Below are positions 26,471-36,114 of a DNA stretch of 64,000 bases, piece after piece; the first letter of the stretch is position 1; every line of letters starts with the position of its first letter. Under the pieces are notes generated by a model, which worked only from the letters and a program-made list of their open reading frames with translations, was not told where the DNA came from and did no database searches. Made by a program: the position numbers and the translations under genes. Origin of the DNA: Pedobacter sp. BAL39. GTDB lineage: Bacteria; Bacteroidota; Bacteroidia; Sphingobacteriales; Sphingobacteriaceae. The stretch is taken from NCBI RefSeq assembly GCF_000170795.1, contig NZ_ABCM01000002.1, positions 372,001 through 436,000 of the forward strand, read 5' to 3'.

Positions 26471-27333
26471 CATAATCTTGTCATCAGCATCCGGTCTTTT
26501 CCCTGCATATCTTTTCTTAATTCTATGGTTTTAAATGATTTACTAGCTAACATATCAATTGTTTCCTGAGCTAGGTGTTCATTGATTTCAAAAAATAAAT
26601 AGCCCTGTTCATTCAGTGATTTTGCGGCCAGATCGGCCAGGGCTTCGTAAAACAAGAGCGGACGTTCGTCGGGTACGAACAGTGCCAGATGGGGTTCATG
26701 TTCTAATACATTCTTATGCATCTCAATTCGCTCTAAATTCTTGATGTATGGAGGGTTACTTACCATCAGGTCATATTTTTGTTCAGTTTTATAATTGCAC
26801 ATATCTGCCTGTATGAACCGAATTTCTGCATTGTTCATCAGAGCATTATGTTTTGCAACTTTCAACGCAGTTTGAGAAATATCCACTGCCTCTACAACAG
26901 CCTCAGCAATGTGTTTTTTTATCGCGATTGGGATACACCCACTGCCGGTTCCAAAGTCTATCACGCGCAGCGGACCTGTTTCGGGGGCTTGCTGAAAATC
27001 AGATCTCAATGTGGTTAAGATCCAATCCACCAGTTCCTCCGTTTCCGGCCGGGGAATCAATACGTCGGGACTAACCTGAATGCTGAAGCCGTAGAAGGTG
27101 GTTTCTCCAAGGACGTGTTGAACCGGTCGGCCTTTTGTCATCGCTGTTGCAATTTCGGAATACCGTTGCTCCTCCTGATCCAATAAAATCCGCTCCCAGT
27201 TCATCCTGACATCCATGCGGTTCAGTCCGGATACGTGTTCTATACAAACGTAGAAGATTGCCGTAACCTCCTCTTCCTCATAAAGATCAGCAAGCATTTC
27301 ATTAAAGTGCTGCAATAAATGCCTTAAATTCAT
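26467..27333 (-). CDS. prmC: Release factor glutamine methyltransferase PrmC
   Basis: A 288-residue SAM-dependent methyltransferase that N5-methylates the GGQ glutamine of peptide chain release factors. It has a helical N-domain, the SAM-binding motif VIDFGTGSGCIPIAI near residue 128 and the substrate motif VSNPPYIKN near 188. PRPETEELVDW near 93 is the conserved linker. It is cytoplasmic. Convergent with xerD (four-base overlap) and divergent from ribD (48-bp gap). Confidence 0.95.
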   Translation of the reverse strand: MNLRHLLQHFNEMLADLYEEEEVTAIFYVCIEHVSGLNRMDVRMNWERILLDQEEQRYSEIATAMTKGRPVQHVLGETTFYGFSIQVSPDVLIPRPETEELVDWILTTLRSDFQQAPETGPLRVIDFGTGSGCIPIAIKKHIAEAVVEAVDISQTALKVAKHNALMNNAEIRFIQADMCNYKTEQKYDLMVSNPPYIKNLERIEMHKNVLEHEPHLALFVPDERPLLFYEALADLAAKSLNEQGYLFFEINEHLAQETIDMLASKSFKTIELRKDMQGKDRMLMTRLC

Positions 27334-27381
27334 CTGTTACAAAAGTAACGAAATCGAACAATATAACTTACTTTTGCCCTC

Positions 27382-28431
27382 ATGGGCGACGAATTATATA
27401 TGCGAAGGTGCCTCGAACTGGCCACACTTGGAATGGGAAATGTAAGCCCAAATCCTATGGTAGGCTGTGTCATTGTCAGTGAAGGTAAAATTATTGGTGA
27501 AGGATACCACGAGCAATTTGGCGCAGCACATGCAGAGGTTAATGCCATCAATTCAGTATGGTCGGCATACCCTGACCAAGCTGCAGCACTGCTTGCACAG
27601 GCAACAGCCTACGTGAGTCTGGAACCTTGTGCACACTTTGGGAAGACGCCCCCCTGCGCGGACCTTCTGATCAAAAACCAACTACAAAAGGTCGTGATTG
27701 GAAACCGGGATCCCTTTCCTGATGTCAACGGCAAAGGGATTGCAAAGCTTAATGCCGCAGGCATTGAAGTTATTTCCGGAATTCTCGAAGAGGAATGTAC
27801 AGCCCTTAATATCCGTTTTTTTACAAGGATCAGCCAACAGCGGCCTTTTATTATCCTTAAATGGGCTAATACTGCTAACGGCTATTTTGCACCTAAGACT
27901 GATATCCCGCAATGGATCAGCAGTCCCTTATCAAAAAGACTGGTACATAAATGGAGGACTGAAGAAGATGCTACCCTTGTCGGAAAACGTACTGCGATCA
28001 TTGATAACCCCCAGCTGAGTGCCAGAGATTGGCCAGGCAAAAATCCTGTCCGTATCCTGATCGACCGCCGTCTTGAAGTTCCCGCGGACCGCCATCTGTA
28101 TGACGCTGCTGCGAAGACCATTATATTTAATGAAGTTAAAACGGCCGTAGATGGTCACATTCACTACATCCAAATGGAGGACATGCAGTACTACCTGCCT
28201 CAAAAGATTGCGTTTCAGTTGTACCTGATGGACATACAATCTGTAATTATTGACGGAGGGGTAAACATTATCAACCAGTTTATCGCAGGCGGATTATGGG
28301 ATGAGGCCCGGGTGTTTACCTCTGCACATTCCTGGCCAGATGGCATCAGATCCCCAGAGATCAACGGGATCATCACTTCTGTCCAGACAATCGGTGCAGA
28401 CACCCTGACTATTTATAAAAACGAGCGTTAA
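27382..28431 (+). CDS. ribD: Bifunctional riboflavin deaminase/reductase RibD
   Basis: A 349-residue riboflavin-pathway enzyme. The N-terminal deaminase has the zinc motif HAE (His 50, Glu 52) with PCAHFGKTPPC (Cys 83 and Cys 92); the C-terminal reductase begins near 150 (RPFIILKWANTANG). It deaminates and reduces the GTP-derived pyrimidine intermediate. No riboswitch can fit in the 48-bp leader. The EamA transporter gene starts two bases after its stop, so the two are co-transcribed; a role for that transporter in riboflavin metabolism is only a guess. Confidence 0.96.
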   Translation: MGDELYMRRCLELATLGMGNVSPNPMVGCVIVSEGKIIGEGYHEQFGAAHAEVNAINSVWSAYPDQAAALLAQATAYVSLEPCAHFGKTPPCADLLIKNQLQKVVIGNRDPFPDVNGKGIAKLNAAGIEVISGILEEECTALNIRFFTRISQQRPFIILKWANTANGYFAPKTDIPQWISSPLSKRLVHKWRTEEDATLVGKRTAIIDNPQLSARDWPGKNPVRILIDRRLEVPADRHLYDAAAKTIIFNEVKTAVDGHIHYIQMEDMQYYLPQKIAFQLYLMDIQSVIIDGGVNIINQFIAGGLWDEARVFTSAHSWPDGIRSPEINGIITSVQTIGADTLTIYKNER

Positions 28432-28433
28432 TT

Positions 28434-29300
28434 ATGTTATTTCTCTTTATTAGTATCTGTTGCAGTGTAACGGTTGCCGTTTTATTAAAGCTGGCAAGAC
28501 GTTACAAAATGAATGTGATTCAAGCTGTAACATGGAACTATCTCTTCGCCATTGGTTTATCATGGTTTTTCTTTCGTCCTTCTTTAACTGAGCTGACCCG
28601 GAGTGATACCCCTCCGCTGTATTTATTTCTCGGCATCCTGCTTCCTGTAGTCTTCTGGTTGCTGGCCGCATCCGTTAGAAATATAGGCATGGTCAAGACA
28701 GACATCGCACAACGGCTATCGTTATTTATTCCGATCCTTGCGGCGTATTTTATCTTTAAGGAGCATTTTAACGTATGGAAAGTTGCTGGTGTTGCAACAG
28801 GTTTTGTTGCGATTTTTTTTACCCTGTATAAAAAGTCAAATCAGCAGGATTCCAGTAAGAATTGGTTGTACCCGTTGCTCGTATTCATTGGATTCGGTAC
28901 TATAGACATCCTCTTTAAACAAGTGGCACAGCTCAGACAGATACCCTATACCAGTTCCCTAGTGCTCATATTTATCATTTCCTTTGTCATCTCACTAATC
29001 TGCGTTCTTTATATGGCGGTGGTAAAAAAGCAGAAATTGGAGCTCATCAATTTTATCTGCGGATGCATCCTCGGATTTTTCAACTTTGGCAATATCCTTT
29101 TTTACATGAAGGCACATCGCGCGATGTCGGAAAGCCCGACTGTTGTATTTGCTGCAATGAATATGGGGGTCATTATTTTCGGCAGTCTGGTCGGTATCGT
29201 GATATTTAGGGAAAAATTCAATAAGCTCAATTACATCGGGCTGTCACTTGCACTGGCGGCCATCATTCTCATTACCATATCTTTTTACCATGCTTTTTGA
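28434..29300 (+). CDS. EamA/DMT family transporter
   Basis: A 288-residue inner-membrane protein with about ten membrane segments in two EamA-like halves, in the drug/metabolite transporter superfamily. The stretch SFVAAM-like AMNMGVIIFGSLVGIVIFREKFNKLNYIGL near the C-terminus is characteristic of these exporters. It begins two bases after ribD and its last eleven bases overlap the start of the IMPACT-family gene, so the three genes form one transcription unit. The substrate is unknown. Confidence 0.85.
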   Translation: MLFLFISICCSVTVAVLLKLARRYKMNVIQAVTWNYLFAIGLSWFFFRPSLTELTRSDTPPLYLFLGILLPVVFWLLAASVRNIGMVKTDIAQRLSLFIPILAAYFIFKEHFNVWKVAGVATGFVAIFFTLYKKSNQQDSSKNWLYPLLVFIGFGTIDILFKQVAQLRQIPYTSSLVLIFIISFVISLICVLYMAVVKKQKLELINFICGCILGFFNFGNILFYMKAHRAMSESPTVVFAAMNMGVIIFGSLVGIVIFREKFNKLNYIGLSLALAAIILITISFYHAF

Positions 29301-29904
29301 TGACACCTATAAGACCATAGTTGCTGCCACTGAAGGACTGTTCAAAGACCGTGGCAGTAGATTTATCGCCTACGCTTACCCGTTACGTACAGAAGAAGAA
29401 ATCAAGCCGATACTGGCTCATCTTCGTGCTGAACACCCTAAGGCAAGGCATTTTTGCTGGGCTTATCGGTTGAGCCCAGACCGCAGCATTTTTAGGATGC
29501 AGGATGATGGGGAGCCTTCAGGGACTGCCGGTAGACCTATCCTGAATACCCTTTTGTCTGCAGATCTGACCAACCTGTTTATCGTAGTGGTCAGGTATTT
29601 TGGTGGAACTTTACTTGGTGTTCCCGGGCTAATCAATGCCTACAAGTCTGCCGCCGTGGAGGCCATACAGGCAGCGACCATCACGGAGCGTACGGTAAAT
29701 GATGTCTACAACCTTCATTTTGAATATATGGTAATGAACGATGTCATGCGCGTATTTAAGGAAGAAGCACTCACTGTACTGTCGCAGGAGTTTGACAACA
29801 CCTGCGACATCCGATTTGAAGTAAGGAAGTCCATGTTGAACATGGTGCTTGGAAAACTGGAGAAAATTGATGGCATCAAACTCTCCTACCTTTTCAGTTC
29901 TTGA
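29290..29904 (+). CDS. YigZ/IMPACT family protein
   Basis: A 204-residue protein of the IMPACT (YigZ, UPF0029) family. The signature DDGEPSGTAGRPIL is present near residue 76, with RYFGGTLLGVPGLINAYKSAA near 102 and a C-terminal DUF1949-like region. I chose the ATG at 29290 (MLFDDTYKT) rather than an in-frame ATG 42 bases upstream, because the upstream residues lie wholly inside the transporter gene and are not family-like. It overlaps the transporter stop by 11 bases. Family members are linked to translational or proteolytic control, but no activity is settled for bacterial ones. Confidence 0.9.
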   Translation: MLFDDTYKTIVAATEGLFKDRGSRFIAYAYPLRTEEEIKPILAHLRAEHPKARHFCWAYRLSPDRSIFRMQDDGEPSGTAGRPILNTLLSADLTNLFIVVVRYFGGTLLGVPGLINAYKSAAVEAIQAATITERTVNDVYNLHFEYMVMNDVMRVFKEEALTVLSQEFDNTCDIRFEVRKSMLNMVLGKLEKIDGIKLSYLFSS

Positions 29905-29973
29905 TGCCACTTCGTTTCTGTAAGATTGCAAACGAACAATTTTGCAAGATTTCTATTTATCAACAGTGTTTCA

Positions 29974-29981
29974 TAGGTTTG
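29974..29981 (+). promoter_or_regulatory. Candidate -7 element of the nucleoside phosphorylase gene
   Basis: TAGGTTTG fits TAnnTTTG and lies 20 bases before the ATG at 30001; no TTTG is present at the usual distance upstream. Confidence 0.4.
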
Positions 29982-30000
29982 TAAGATCATTCCCCTACCT

Positions 30001-30873
30001 ATGGAACATACCTTATCTGAAGCCGACCTGATTATCAATCCCGACGGCAGTATTTATCACCTTAACATTCATCCAGAAGATCTTGCAGACACAGTAATCA
30101 CGGTTGGAGATCCCGATCGCGTATCATCGGTTTCCCAGCATTTTGACCAGATAACTGTTCAAAAAGGAAAAAGAGAATTTTTAACGCATACCGGTTACAT
30201 CGGCTCTAAACGGATTACGGTTATTTCTACAGGGATAGGTACTGACAACATCGACATCGTGTTGAATGAACTCGACGCCCTGGCCAATATCAACTTTGAG
30301 ACCAGGCAGGTCAGAAGAGAACTGCGTTCGTTGTCAATCATTCGCATTGGCACATCAGGTACCATACAATCCGATTTGCCGATGGGCACCATTCTGGCCT
30401 CTGCCTATGGTTTGGGAATCGATGCGTTGATGCGGTATTACGACTCTACTCCTACTATTGAAGAACAACAACTGTTAGCTGCCTTTAAAATGCATATTGC
30501 GGGTCACGAGGAAATAACGCCTTACCTTACATCTGCTGACCCGGACCTGCTCACTACCATAGGCGCCGGCATGCCGCGGGGAATTACGGTCACGGCGCCA
30601 GGTTTCTATGCTCCTCAGGGAAGGAAGGTACGTGCAAAAAATGCTATCCCCGGATTGATTGAACTATTGAACACCTTTCATTCAGGTAACGAAAGAATTA
30701 CTAACCTGGAGATGGAAACCGCAGGGATTTATGCCCTGGCGAAGCTGCTTGGACATAAAGCACTGTCTGTAAATGCGATATTGGCCAGTAGGGTTGAATT
30801 TAAGTTCAGCAGCAACCCCAATGAGATCGTTGATAAAGCAATTAAAACCGTACTGGAGAGACTGACTATTTAA
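30001..30873 (+). CDS. Nucleoside phosphorylase, uridine phosphorylase-like
   Basis: A 290-residue member of the PNP/UDP phosphorylase family, which splits nucleosides with phosphate into base and ribose 1-phosphate. Visible motifs are ITVGDPDRV near residue 33 (phosphate binding), RIGTSGTIQ near 116 and the nucleoside-binding NLEMETAGIYALA near 235. It is a little longer than the 250-residue E. coli uridine phosphorylase, and the base preference (uridine, or a purine) cannot be settled by reading. No nucleoside transporter is adjacent. Confidence 0.87.
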   Translation: MEHTLSEADLIINPDGSIYHLNIHPEDLADTVITVGDPDRVSSVSQHFDQITVQKGKREFLTHTGYIGSKRITVISTGIGTDNIDIVLNELDALANINFETRQVRRELRSLSIIRIGTSGTIQSDLPMGTILASAYGLGIDALMRYYDSTPTIEEQQLLAAFKMHIAGHEEITPYLTSADPDLLTTIGAGMPRGITVTAPGFYAPQGRKVRAKNAIPGLIELLNTFHSGNERITNLEMETAGIYALAKLLGHKALSVNAILASRVEFKFSSNPNEIVDKAIKTVLERLTI

Positions 30874-30957
30874 CTAATTGTGTCTAAGTGACTTTGAGAA
30901 TTTTCAAACAAAAGACAAACCGCTATGTTCATTTGATAAGATTAGAAAGGATCAGTT

Positions 30958-31278
30958 ATGTTTAAAACAATAAAAAATAAGATTGGCAGTATGGCTGCAC
31001 TCTCATTACTAAAGTCATACGAAACAGACGAGCTCGACGCTGGGAAAAGGATTGTTTCCGTTATTGCGGGAGTATATATGTTGCAACGTGGTATCAGGTG
31101 TATTCGTAAACATCCACTTCTGGGTGTTCAGGAGACTCTACTAGGTGGAGTGTTGTTGTATAATGGCGCCATTGGCATCAATAAAAAAATTACCCGCCGG
31201 CCTAAGGAATTATCAGACATCAGGAGAAATCAGATTCAGGGAAATGATCCCGACAGTGCAGTTCCTGCCTTTGTCTAG
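30958..31278 (+). CDS. DUF2892/YgaP-like small membrane protein
   Basis: A 106-residue protein with two short hydrophobic segments separated by a basic turn (AGVYMLQRGIRCIRKHPLLGVQETLLGGVLLYNGAIG), the pattern of the DUF2892 group of inner-membrane hairpin proteins. An amphipathic N-terminal region and a polar C-tail flank it. Function unknown. A perfect 19-bp terminator stem follows 129 bases downstream. Confidence 0.7.
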   Translation: MFKTIKNKIGSMAALSLLKSYETDELDAGKRIVSVIAGVYMLQRGIRCIRKHPLLGVQETLLGGVLLYNGAIGINKKITRRPKELSDIRRNQIQGNDPDSAVPAFV

Positions 31279-31406
31279 CACAGGTTACTTTCATTGATTA
31301 AAATCTCCTTTCTGAGCCTTTAAGTCAATCCACAACGATGATCCGGAAGTCCATGAGCTGATGATCCATTCCCGAAAATCAGCGTTTGCAAGAAAATAAA
31401 ATGAGT

Positions 31407-31449
31407 AAAAAAGAAAGACCCGATCATTACGATCGGGTCTTTCTTTTTT
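31407..31449. terminator. Bidirectional terminator between the DUF2892 and GH92 genes
   Basis: A perfect 19-bp inverted repeat with a five-base loop (ATTAC): an A-rich arm ending GACCCGATC and its exact complement ending in a T-tract. It is symmetrical enough to serve both converging genes. Confidence 0.92.
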
Positions 31450-31495
31450 AAGACGAAGCTGTTTACCGAATTCCTTTAAGGAAAGCGCTCCTTAT

Positions 31496-33778
31496 TTATT
31501 TTTTAGGCTTTGCAGACATATAGAAAGTCAGCTTGCCGCCATTTACAATATCAGCATGTTTGATGGTCTGATTGGTAACCGGACTGCCATTGAGCAATAC
31601 TTTTTGTACATATACATTCTTGGCACTTTGGTTGATGGCTTCTACCTGGAAGGTTTTTCCGCCTTCAAGGCTAAGCGTAGCCGATTTCACAGCAGGACTG
31701 CCCAGTGAATATTCATCAGATCCCGGAGATACCGGATAAAAGCCCAGGGAAGAAAACATATACCATGCGCTCATCTGGCCGCAATCGTCATTTCCACCAA
31801 GGCCATCAGGTGTAGACTTATACTGCATTTTCAGGATCATACGTACCCTTTCCTGCGTTTTCCAGGGTTGACCTGCCCAGTTGTAGAGGTAGGCAACATG
31901 ATGTGCAGGCTCATTTCCATGTACATAACCACCAATTATCCCTTCCCTTGTAATGTCTTCCGTATCGGCAAAGAACTCATCCGGCAAGTGCATGGTAAAC
32001 AAGGTGTCCAGACGTTTTGCAAATCTGGTTTTTCCACCCATCAGTTCAATCAATGCATTCGGGTCCTGGGGAACGAAGAAACTGTAGTTCCAGGTATTTC
32101 CTTCAATAAAGCCCTGTCCATGAGTGCTCTTGGTGTCAAAATCCTTCTTAAATGTACCATCGGCCATCTTTGGGCGCATGAAACCAATACGTTCGTCATA
32201 CACATTCTTCCAATTCTGCGAGCGTTTGGTATATTCCTCATAAACTGATGTTTTGTTGAGTTTCTTAGCAATCTGTGCAATTGCCCAGTCGTCATACGCA
32301 TATTCCAGCACGTTTGATACCGAAGTACCGCTTAGTTCCGCCGGAATGTATCCTAAGTCAATATATTTACCTATTCCCTCGTAGTCACGGTGATTTGAAG
32401 TTACGATACAAGCTTCCAGTGCTTTCTCCGGATCACCGTTATAAACTCCTTTAATGATCGCATCTGCAACCACCGAAACACTGTGATAACCGCTCATACA
32501 CCAGTTGTCATTTGCGTAGTGCGACCATACCGGAAGCATTTTTAGTGCACTCTGGTCGTAATGTGCCATCATGGATTTTACCATGTCATTGTTCCTCGAA
32601 GGCTGCACAATGTTGAAAAAAGGATGCAGCGCTCTGTAAGTATCCCAAAGTGAGAAGGTGGTGTAATTGGTGAAGCCATCAGCAGTATGTACATTCTGGT
32701 CCAGTCCTTTATATTGTCCGTTTACATCTCCATAGGTTGTCGGATTGATGAATGCATGATACATAGAGGTGTAAAAATTTACCTTATCATCTTCTGAAGC
32801 ACCAATATTGATTTTGTTCAATTCTTTATTCCATTCCGCCTGGGCCTGCGCTTTCACTTTTTCAAAATCCCAGCCTGGAGTTTCAGACCTCAGGTTCTCC
32901 AGTGCGTTATCCTGACTCACCGGTGAAATCGCAAACTTAATCTTCACTTTTTCATTTTCGGTAGTAGCAAAGTCAAAGTGCATGCGGATGCGTTTACCGG
33001 CAATCTCAGGGAAGTTATTGTTCTGGTCAAACTTACGCCAGAACCCTCCATATACTTGTTTTTTATCGAAGTTCTTCTGACCATAACCTTTAAAAGGTTT
33101 AGAGAAAGTCATGGCGAAATATACTGTTCTTGTTCTCGCCCATCCGTTAGTCTGGCGGTATCCTGTAACCAGGGTATCATTCACCACACGCACATAAGTC
33201 CAAACGTTTTTATCATCGTAGTTATAAATGCCCGACATCAGGTCCAGAATGATGTGCGACTGGTCGGACTTAGGGAAAGTATACTGGTGCATACCCACAC
33301 GTTTACTGGCAGTCAGTTCCGCCACGATGTTGTCGTCATCCAGTTTCACTTTATAATAACCAGCTTCCACCACCTCATTGTCGTGCGAATAAACAGACCT
33401 GAACCCACTTTTAGGGTCTGCTGCCGTCCCTGGGTTCATCTGCAGTTTACCCTGGGTAGGCATGATTAAAAAATCACCAAGATCAGAGTGGCCCGTGCCG
33501 CTGAAATGGGTATGACTAAAACCTACAATATTTTTATCCTCATACTTGTACCCCGCACAGTATTTATATACATCACCGTTATATTTTCCATTCAGCTCAT
33601 AAGAAAGCGTATCAGTATCGGGGCTGAGTTGTACCGACCCGAACGGAACAGTTGCTCCGGGAAAGGTATGTCCCATTTTCTGGGTGCCAATGATCGGCTT
33701 TACATATTTAACTAAATTCTGCTGCCCAAAGGTGACGATACTCGGGAACAGGAGACAAAGCATCAGGGTTTTCTTCAT
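31496..33778 (-). CDS. GH92 family alpha-mannosidase
   Basis: A 760-residue secreted glycoside hydrolase. The signal peptide (ending TFGQQ) is followed directly by the GH92 start VKYVKPIIGTQKMGHTFPGATVPFG, and later GFSHTHFSGTGHSDLGDF (about 85-103), GYVHGNEPAHHVAYLYNW (about 625) and GLGGNDDCGQMSAWYMFSSLGFYPVSPG near 665, all typical. GH92 enzymes are Ca2+-dependent alpha-mannosidases, most acting on alpha-1,2 linkages of mannans or N-glycans. There is no SusC/SusD pair or other glycosidase next to it, so it appears to be an isolated gene. Linkage specificity is not deducible. Confidence 0.93.
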   Translation of the reverse strand: MKKTLMLCLLFPSIVTFGQQNLVKYVKPIIGTQKMGHTFPGATVPFGSVQLSPDTDTLSYELNGKYNGDVYKYCAGYKYEDKNIVGFSHTHFSGTGHSDLGDFLIMPTQGKLQMNPGTAADPKSGFRSVYSHDNEVVEAGYYKVKLDDDNIVAELTASKRVGMHQYTFPKSDQSHIILDLMSGIYNYDDKNVWTYVRVVNDTLVTGYRQTNGWARTRTVYFAMTFSKPFKGYGQKNFDKKQVYGGFWRKFDQNNNFPEIAGKRIRMHFDFATTENEKVKIKFAISPVSQDNALENLRSETPGWDFEKVKAQAQAEWNKELNKINIGASEDDKVNFYTSMYHAFINPTTYGDVNGQYKGLDQNVHTADGFTNYTTFSLWDTYRALHPFFNIVQPSRNNDMVKSMMAHYDQSALKMLPVWSHYANDNWCMSGYHSVSVVADAIIKGVYNGDPEKALEACIVTSNHRDYEGIGKYIDLGYIPAELSGTSVSNVLEYAYDDWAIAQIAKKLNKTSVYEEYTKRSQNWKNVYDERIGFMRPKMADGTFKKDFDTKSTHGQGFIEGNTWNYSFFVPQDPNALIELMGGKTRFAKRLDTLFTMHLPDEFFADTEDITREGIIGGYVHGNEPAHHVAYLYNWAGQPWKTQERVRMILKMQYKSTPDGLGGNDDCGQMSAWYMFSSLGFYPVSPGSDEYSLGSPAVKSATLSLEGGKTFQVEAINQSAKNVYVQKVLLNGSPVTNQTIKHADIVNGGKLTFYMSAKPKK

Positions 33779-33938
33779 GGTTTTGAGTTGATATCTTTTT
33801 TGTACGGTGTCTAAGATAGAAATAATTGATAAAAAAACGGACTAATTGTTCTGCTATAACGTTTAACCCTCCATTTGTTACCTCCTCCTTTTTACAAGGA
33901 ACTGACTCCGTAATGAGTAATGTATCATTAAAAACCGT

Positions 33939-33946
33939 TATTTTTG
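33939..33946 (+). promoter_or_regulatory. Candidate -7 element of mnmA
   Basis: TATTTTTG fits TAnnTTTG, 17 bases before the mnmA ATG, without a clear -33 TTTG. Confidence 0.35.
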
Positions 33947-33963
33947 CATTTGAATAAATTGTA

Positions 33964-35055
33964 ATGAGTAAACACGGTAGAATATTGGTAGCCATGAGTG
34001 GCGGGGTTGACAGTTCAGTTGCTGCAGTAATGCTGCATGAGCAGGGTTACGAAGTTATTGGACTAACCATGAAAACGTGGGACTATGCAACTTCAGGCAG
34101 CAGCAGTAAGGAAACAGGATGCTGCAGTCTGGACAGCATCAACGATGCGCGTACATTAGCTGTAAATTATGGCTTCCCACATTATATATTAGACATCAGG
34201 GATGAGTTTGGCGATTATGTCATCGACAATTTTGTAGATGAATACCTTGCCGGACGCACCCCGAACCCTTGTGTGTTGTGCAATACGCACATCAAATGGG
34301 AGGCACTGCTTAAGCGTGCCAACAAGCTGGACTGTGAATTTATCGCTACAGGACACTATGCCAATGTCAGGCAGCACGATAACGGCCGCCATGTGATCTC
34401 CAAGGGGCTTGATGAGAACAAAGACCAATCTTATGTACTCTGGGGTGTATCACAGGAAAACCTGGCGCGTACGAAGTTCCCTTTGGGATCGTTCGCTAAG
34501 TCTGAAATCCGTCAGATGGCCCTGGATATGGGACAGGAAGAGCTCGCAAAGAAAAGTGAGAGTTATGAAATCTGCTTTGTGCCAGACAATGACTACCGCT
34601 CATTTTTGAGACATAAGGTGGGTGATCTGGAGGAACGCGTGGCTGGCGGAAATTTCATTACCAGTGATGGTATGGTGGTTGGTCAGCATAAAGGTTATCC
34701 TTTTTATACCATCGGACAGCGTAAAGGACTGGGTATTGCTTTTGGAGAACCGATGTTTGTCACTAAAATTCTTCCTGAGAGCAACACGGTGATGTTGGGA
34801 AGAGCAGATGAGCTGGAACGTGGAGAAGCATTGGTAAGGAATCTGAATCTGATCAAATACGAAAATATCCTGAATCCAATGGATGATGTGATCACAAAAA
34901 TCCGTTATAAGGATGCAGGTACCTTAAGCACCATCGTTCAGGAAAAAGATAAAATGCGTGTAGTGTTTGATCACGCTGTGTCGGCGATCGCTCCCGGACA
35001 ATCGGCAGTGTTTTATGAAGGCAACGACCTGCTTGGAGGTGGCTTTCTTTGCTAA
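33964..35055 (+). CDS. mnmA: tRNA-specific 2-thiouridylase MnmA
   Basis: A 363-residue cytoplasmic enzyme that puts sulfur on U34 of tRNA-Lys, -Glu and -Gln. It has the PP-loop AMSGGVDSSVAA near residue 13, the two catalytic cysteines C103 (NPCVLCNTHIKW) and C204 (SYEICFVPD), and the C-terminal beta-barrel ending GGGFLC. Full family length. It stands alone, with a bidirectional terminator after it. Confidence 0.97.
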   Translation: MSKHGRILVAMSGGVDSSVAAVMLHEQGYEVIGLTMKTWDYATSGSSSKETGCCSLDSINDARTLAVNYGFPHYILDIRDEFGDYVIDNFVDEYLAGRTPNPCVLCNTHIKWEALLKRANKLDCEFIATGHYANVRQHDNGRHVISKGLDENKDQSYVLWGVSQENLARTKFPLGSFAKSEIRQMALDMGQEELAKKSESYEICFVPDNDYRSFLRHKVGDLEERVAGGNFITSDGMVVGQHKGYPFYTIGQRKGLGIAFGEPMFVTKILPESNTVMLGRADELERGEALVRNLNLIKYENILNPMDDVITKIRYKDAGTLSTIVQEKDKMRVVFDHAVSAIAPGQSAVFYEGNDLLGGGFLC

Positions 35056-35071
35056 TAATATTAAACGACTA

Positions 35072-35113
35072 AAAAAAGATGCCTGGATACTTAAGTAATC
35101 AGGCATCTTTTTT
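35072..35113. terminator. Bidirectional terminator between mnmA and the phosphoesterase gene
   Basis: A 14-bp stem (AAAAAAGATGCCTG / CAGGCATCTTTTTT) with a small further TAC/GTA stem in the loop, 17 bases after the mnmA stop and 57 bases from the stop of the converging gene. Confidence 0.9.
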
Positions 35114-35169
35114 ATCGCTATATTTTTAGATTAAGCAGATTGATATGGATTTGCGGTCAGAAGAAGTGG

Positions 35170-36114
35170 CTAACCAGGTTCGTTAGAAATGGTGTATGGC
35201 GCCGCTGTTTTGATGCGCTTTCCCTTATAACGTTCAAAGTAGTAGTCTACCCTACCCAGATTAATCCCTGCAAATCCGACCTGGTTGATGGTGGTAATTT
35301 TACCGTCCAGATTTTGTACATCCTCAGGAACAGGCATAAAAGTGTGCGTATGGCCTCCGATGATCAGGTCGATGTTTCTTGTGTTTTTAGCCATCCGCTG
35401 ATCAGAATCCTTGTCGTATTCATATTTGTAGCCAAGGTGAGATAAACAGATGACAAGATCGCATTTTAGGTCATTCTTAAGGACTGCAGCGGTATCATTT
35501 GCGGTCTTAATTGGATCAAGAAATACCGTATCGCCGTAATTTTTTGTACTCACGAGGCCTGACAGCTTAATGCCGATGCCGAATATACCGATCCTAAGAC
35601 CTTGTTTCTTAAACACCTGATAAGGCACCGTGGATTTATTCAGCAAGGTGTTTGAAAAATCATAATTGCTGCAGATGATGGGAAAGTCCGCATGCGGCAG
35701 CTGTTTATGAAAACCTTCCAGCCCATTGTCAAAATCATGGTTTCCCATGGTTGCAGCATCATAGCCCATAGCAGCCATCAGTTTGATCTCCAGCTCACCA
35801 CCAAATTTATTGAAATAAGGGGTGCCCTGGAAGATGTCTCCCGCATCCAGTAACAGCACATTCCTTTCTTCAGCCCGAATTTTACGTATCAATGCTGCAC
35901 GGCGTGCTGTGCCCCCAAGGCCTGCATATTTCGACCCATCCATTGGAAAGGGCTCTATACGGCTATGCACATCATTAGTATGAAGGATGGTCAGCTTCAG
36001 CAGATCACCCGATGCCAGTGCCTCCAGCGGATTGAGCTGCAAAGCGGCGGCAACAGCAGCCACCCCACCTGTTCTCAGGAAATCCCTTCGGTTAGTCTTT
36101 AGTAATTCTTCCAT
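35170..36114 (-). CDS. Metallophosphatase domain of a split 5'-nucleotidase, Tat-type signal
   Basis: A 314-residue calcineurin-like phosphoesterase equal to only the catalytic domain of UshA-type 5'-nucleotidases. The N-terminus carries a clear twin-arginine signal, TNRRDFLRTGG plus an Ala-rich segment. Metal-binding motifs follow: LHTNDVHSRIEPFP near residue 44, DAGDIFQGTPYF near 92, GNHDFDNG near 120 and GGHTHTF near 252. The substrate-binding C-terminal domain is missing from this protein and is encoded by the gene immediately upstream, with a 23-bp overlap. The exported enzyme should hydrolyse nucleotides or related phosphate esters in the periplasm together with that partner. Confidence 0.93.
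   Translation of the reverse strand: MEELLKTNRRDFLRTGGVAAVAAALQLNPLEALASGDLLKLTILHTNDVHSRIEPFPMDGSKYAGLGGTARRAALIRKIRAEERNVLLLDAGDIFQGTPYFNKFGGELEIKLMAAMGYDAATMGNHDFDNGLEGFHKQLPHADFPIICSNYDFSNTLLNKSTVPYQVFKKQGLRIGIFGIGIKLSGLVSTKNYGDTVFLDPIKTANDTAAVLKNDLKCDLVICLSHLGYKYEYDKDSDQRMAKNTRNIDLIIGGHTHTFMPVPEDVQNLDGKITTINQVGFAGINLGRVDYYFERYKGKRIKTAAPYTISNEPG

Noticed and set aside
31279..31406. Possible tRNA or small RNA between the DUF2892 gene and its terminator
   Set aside because: No cloverleaf, no TTCGAnT loop and no CCA end can be found by reading.
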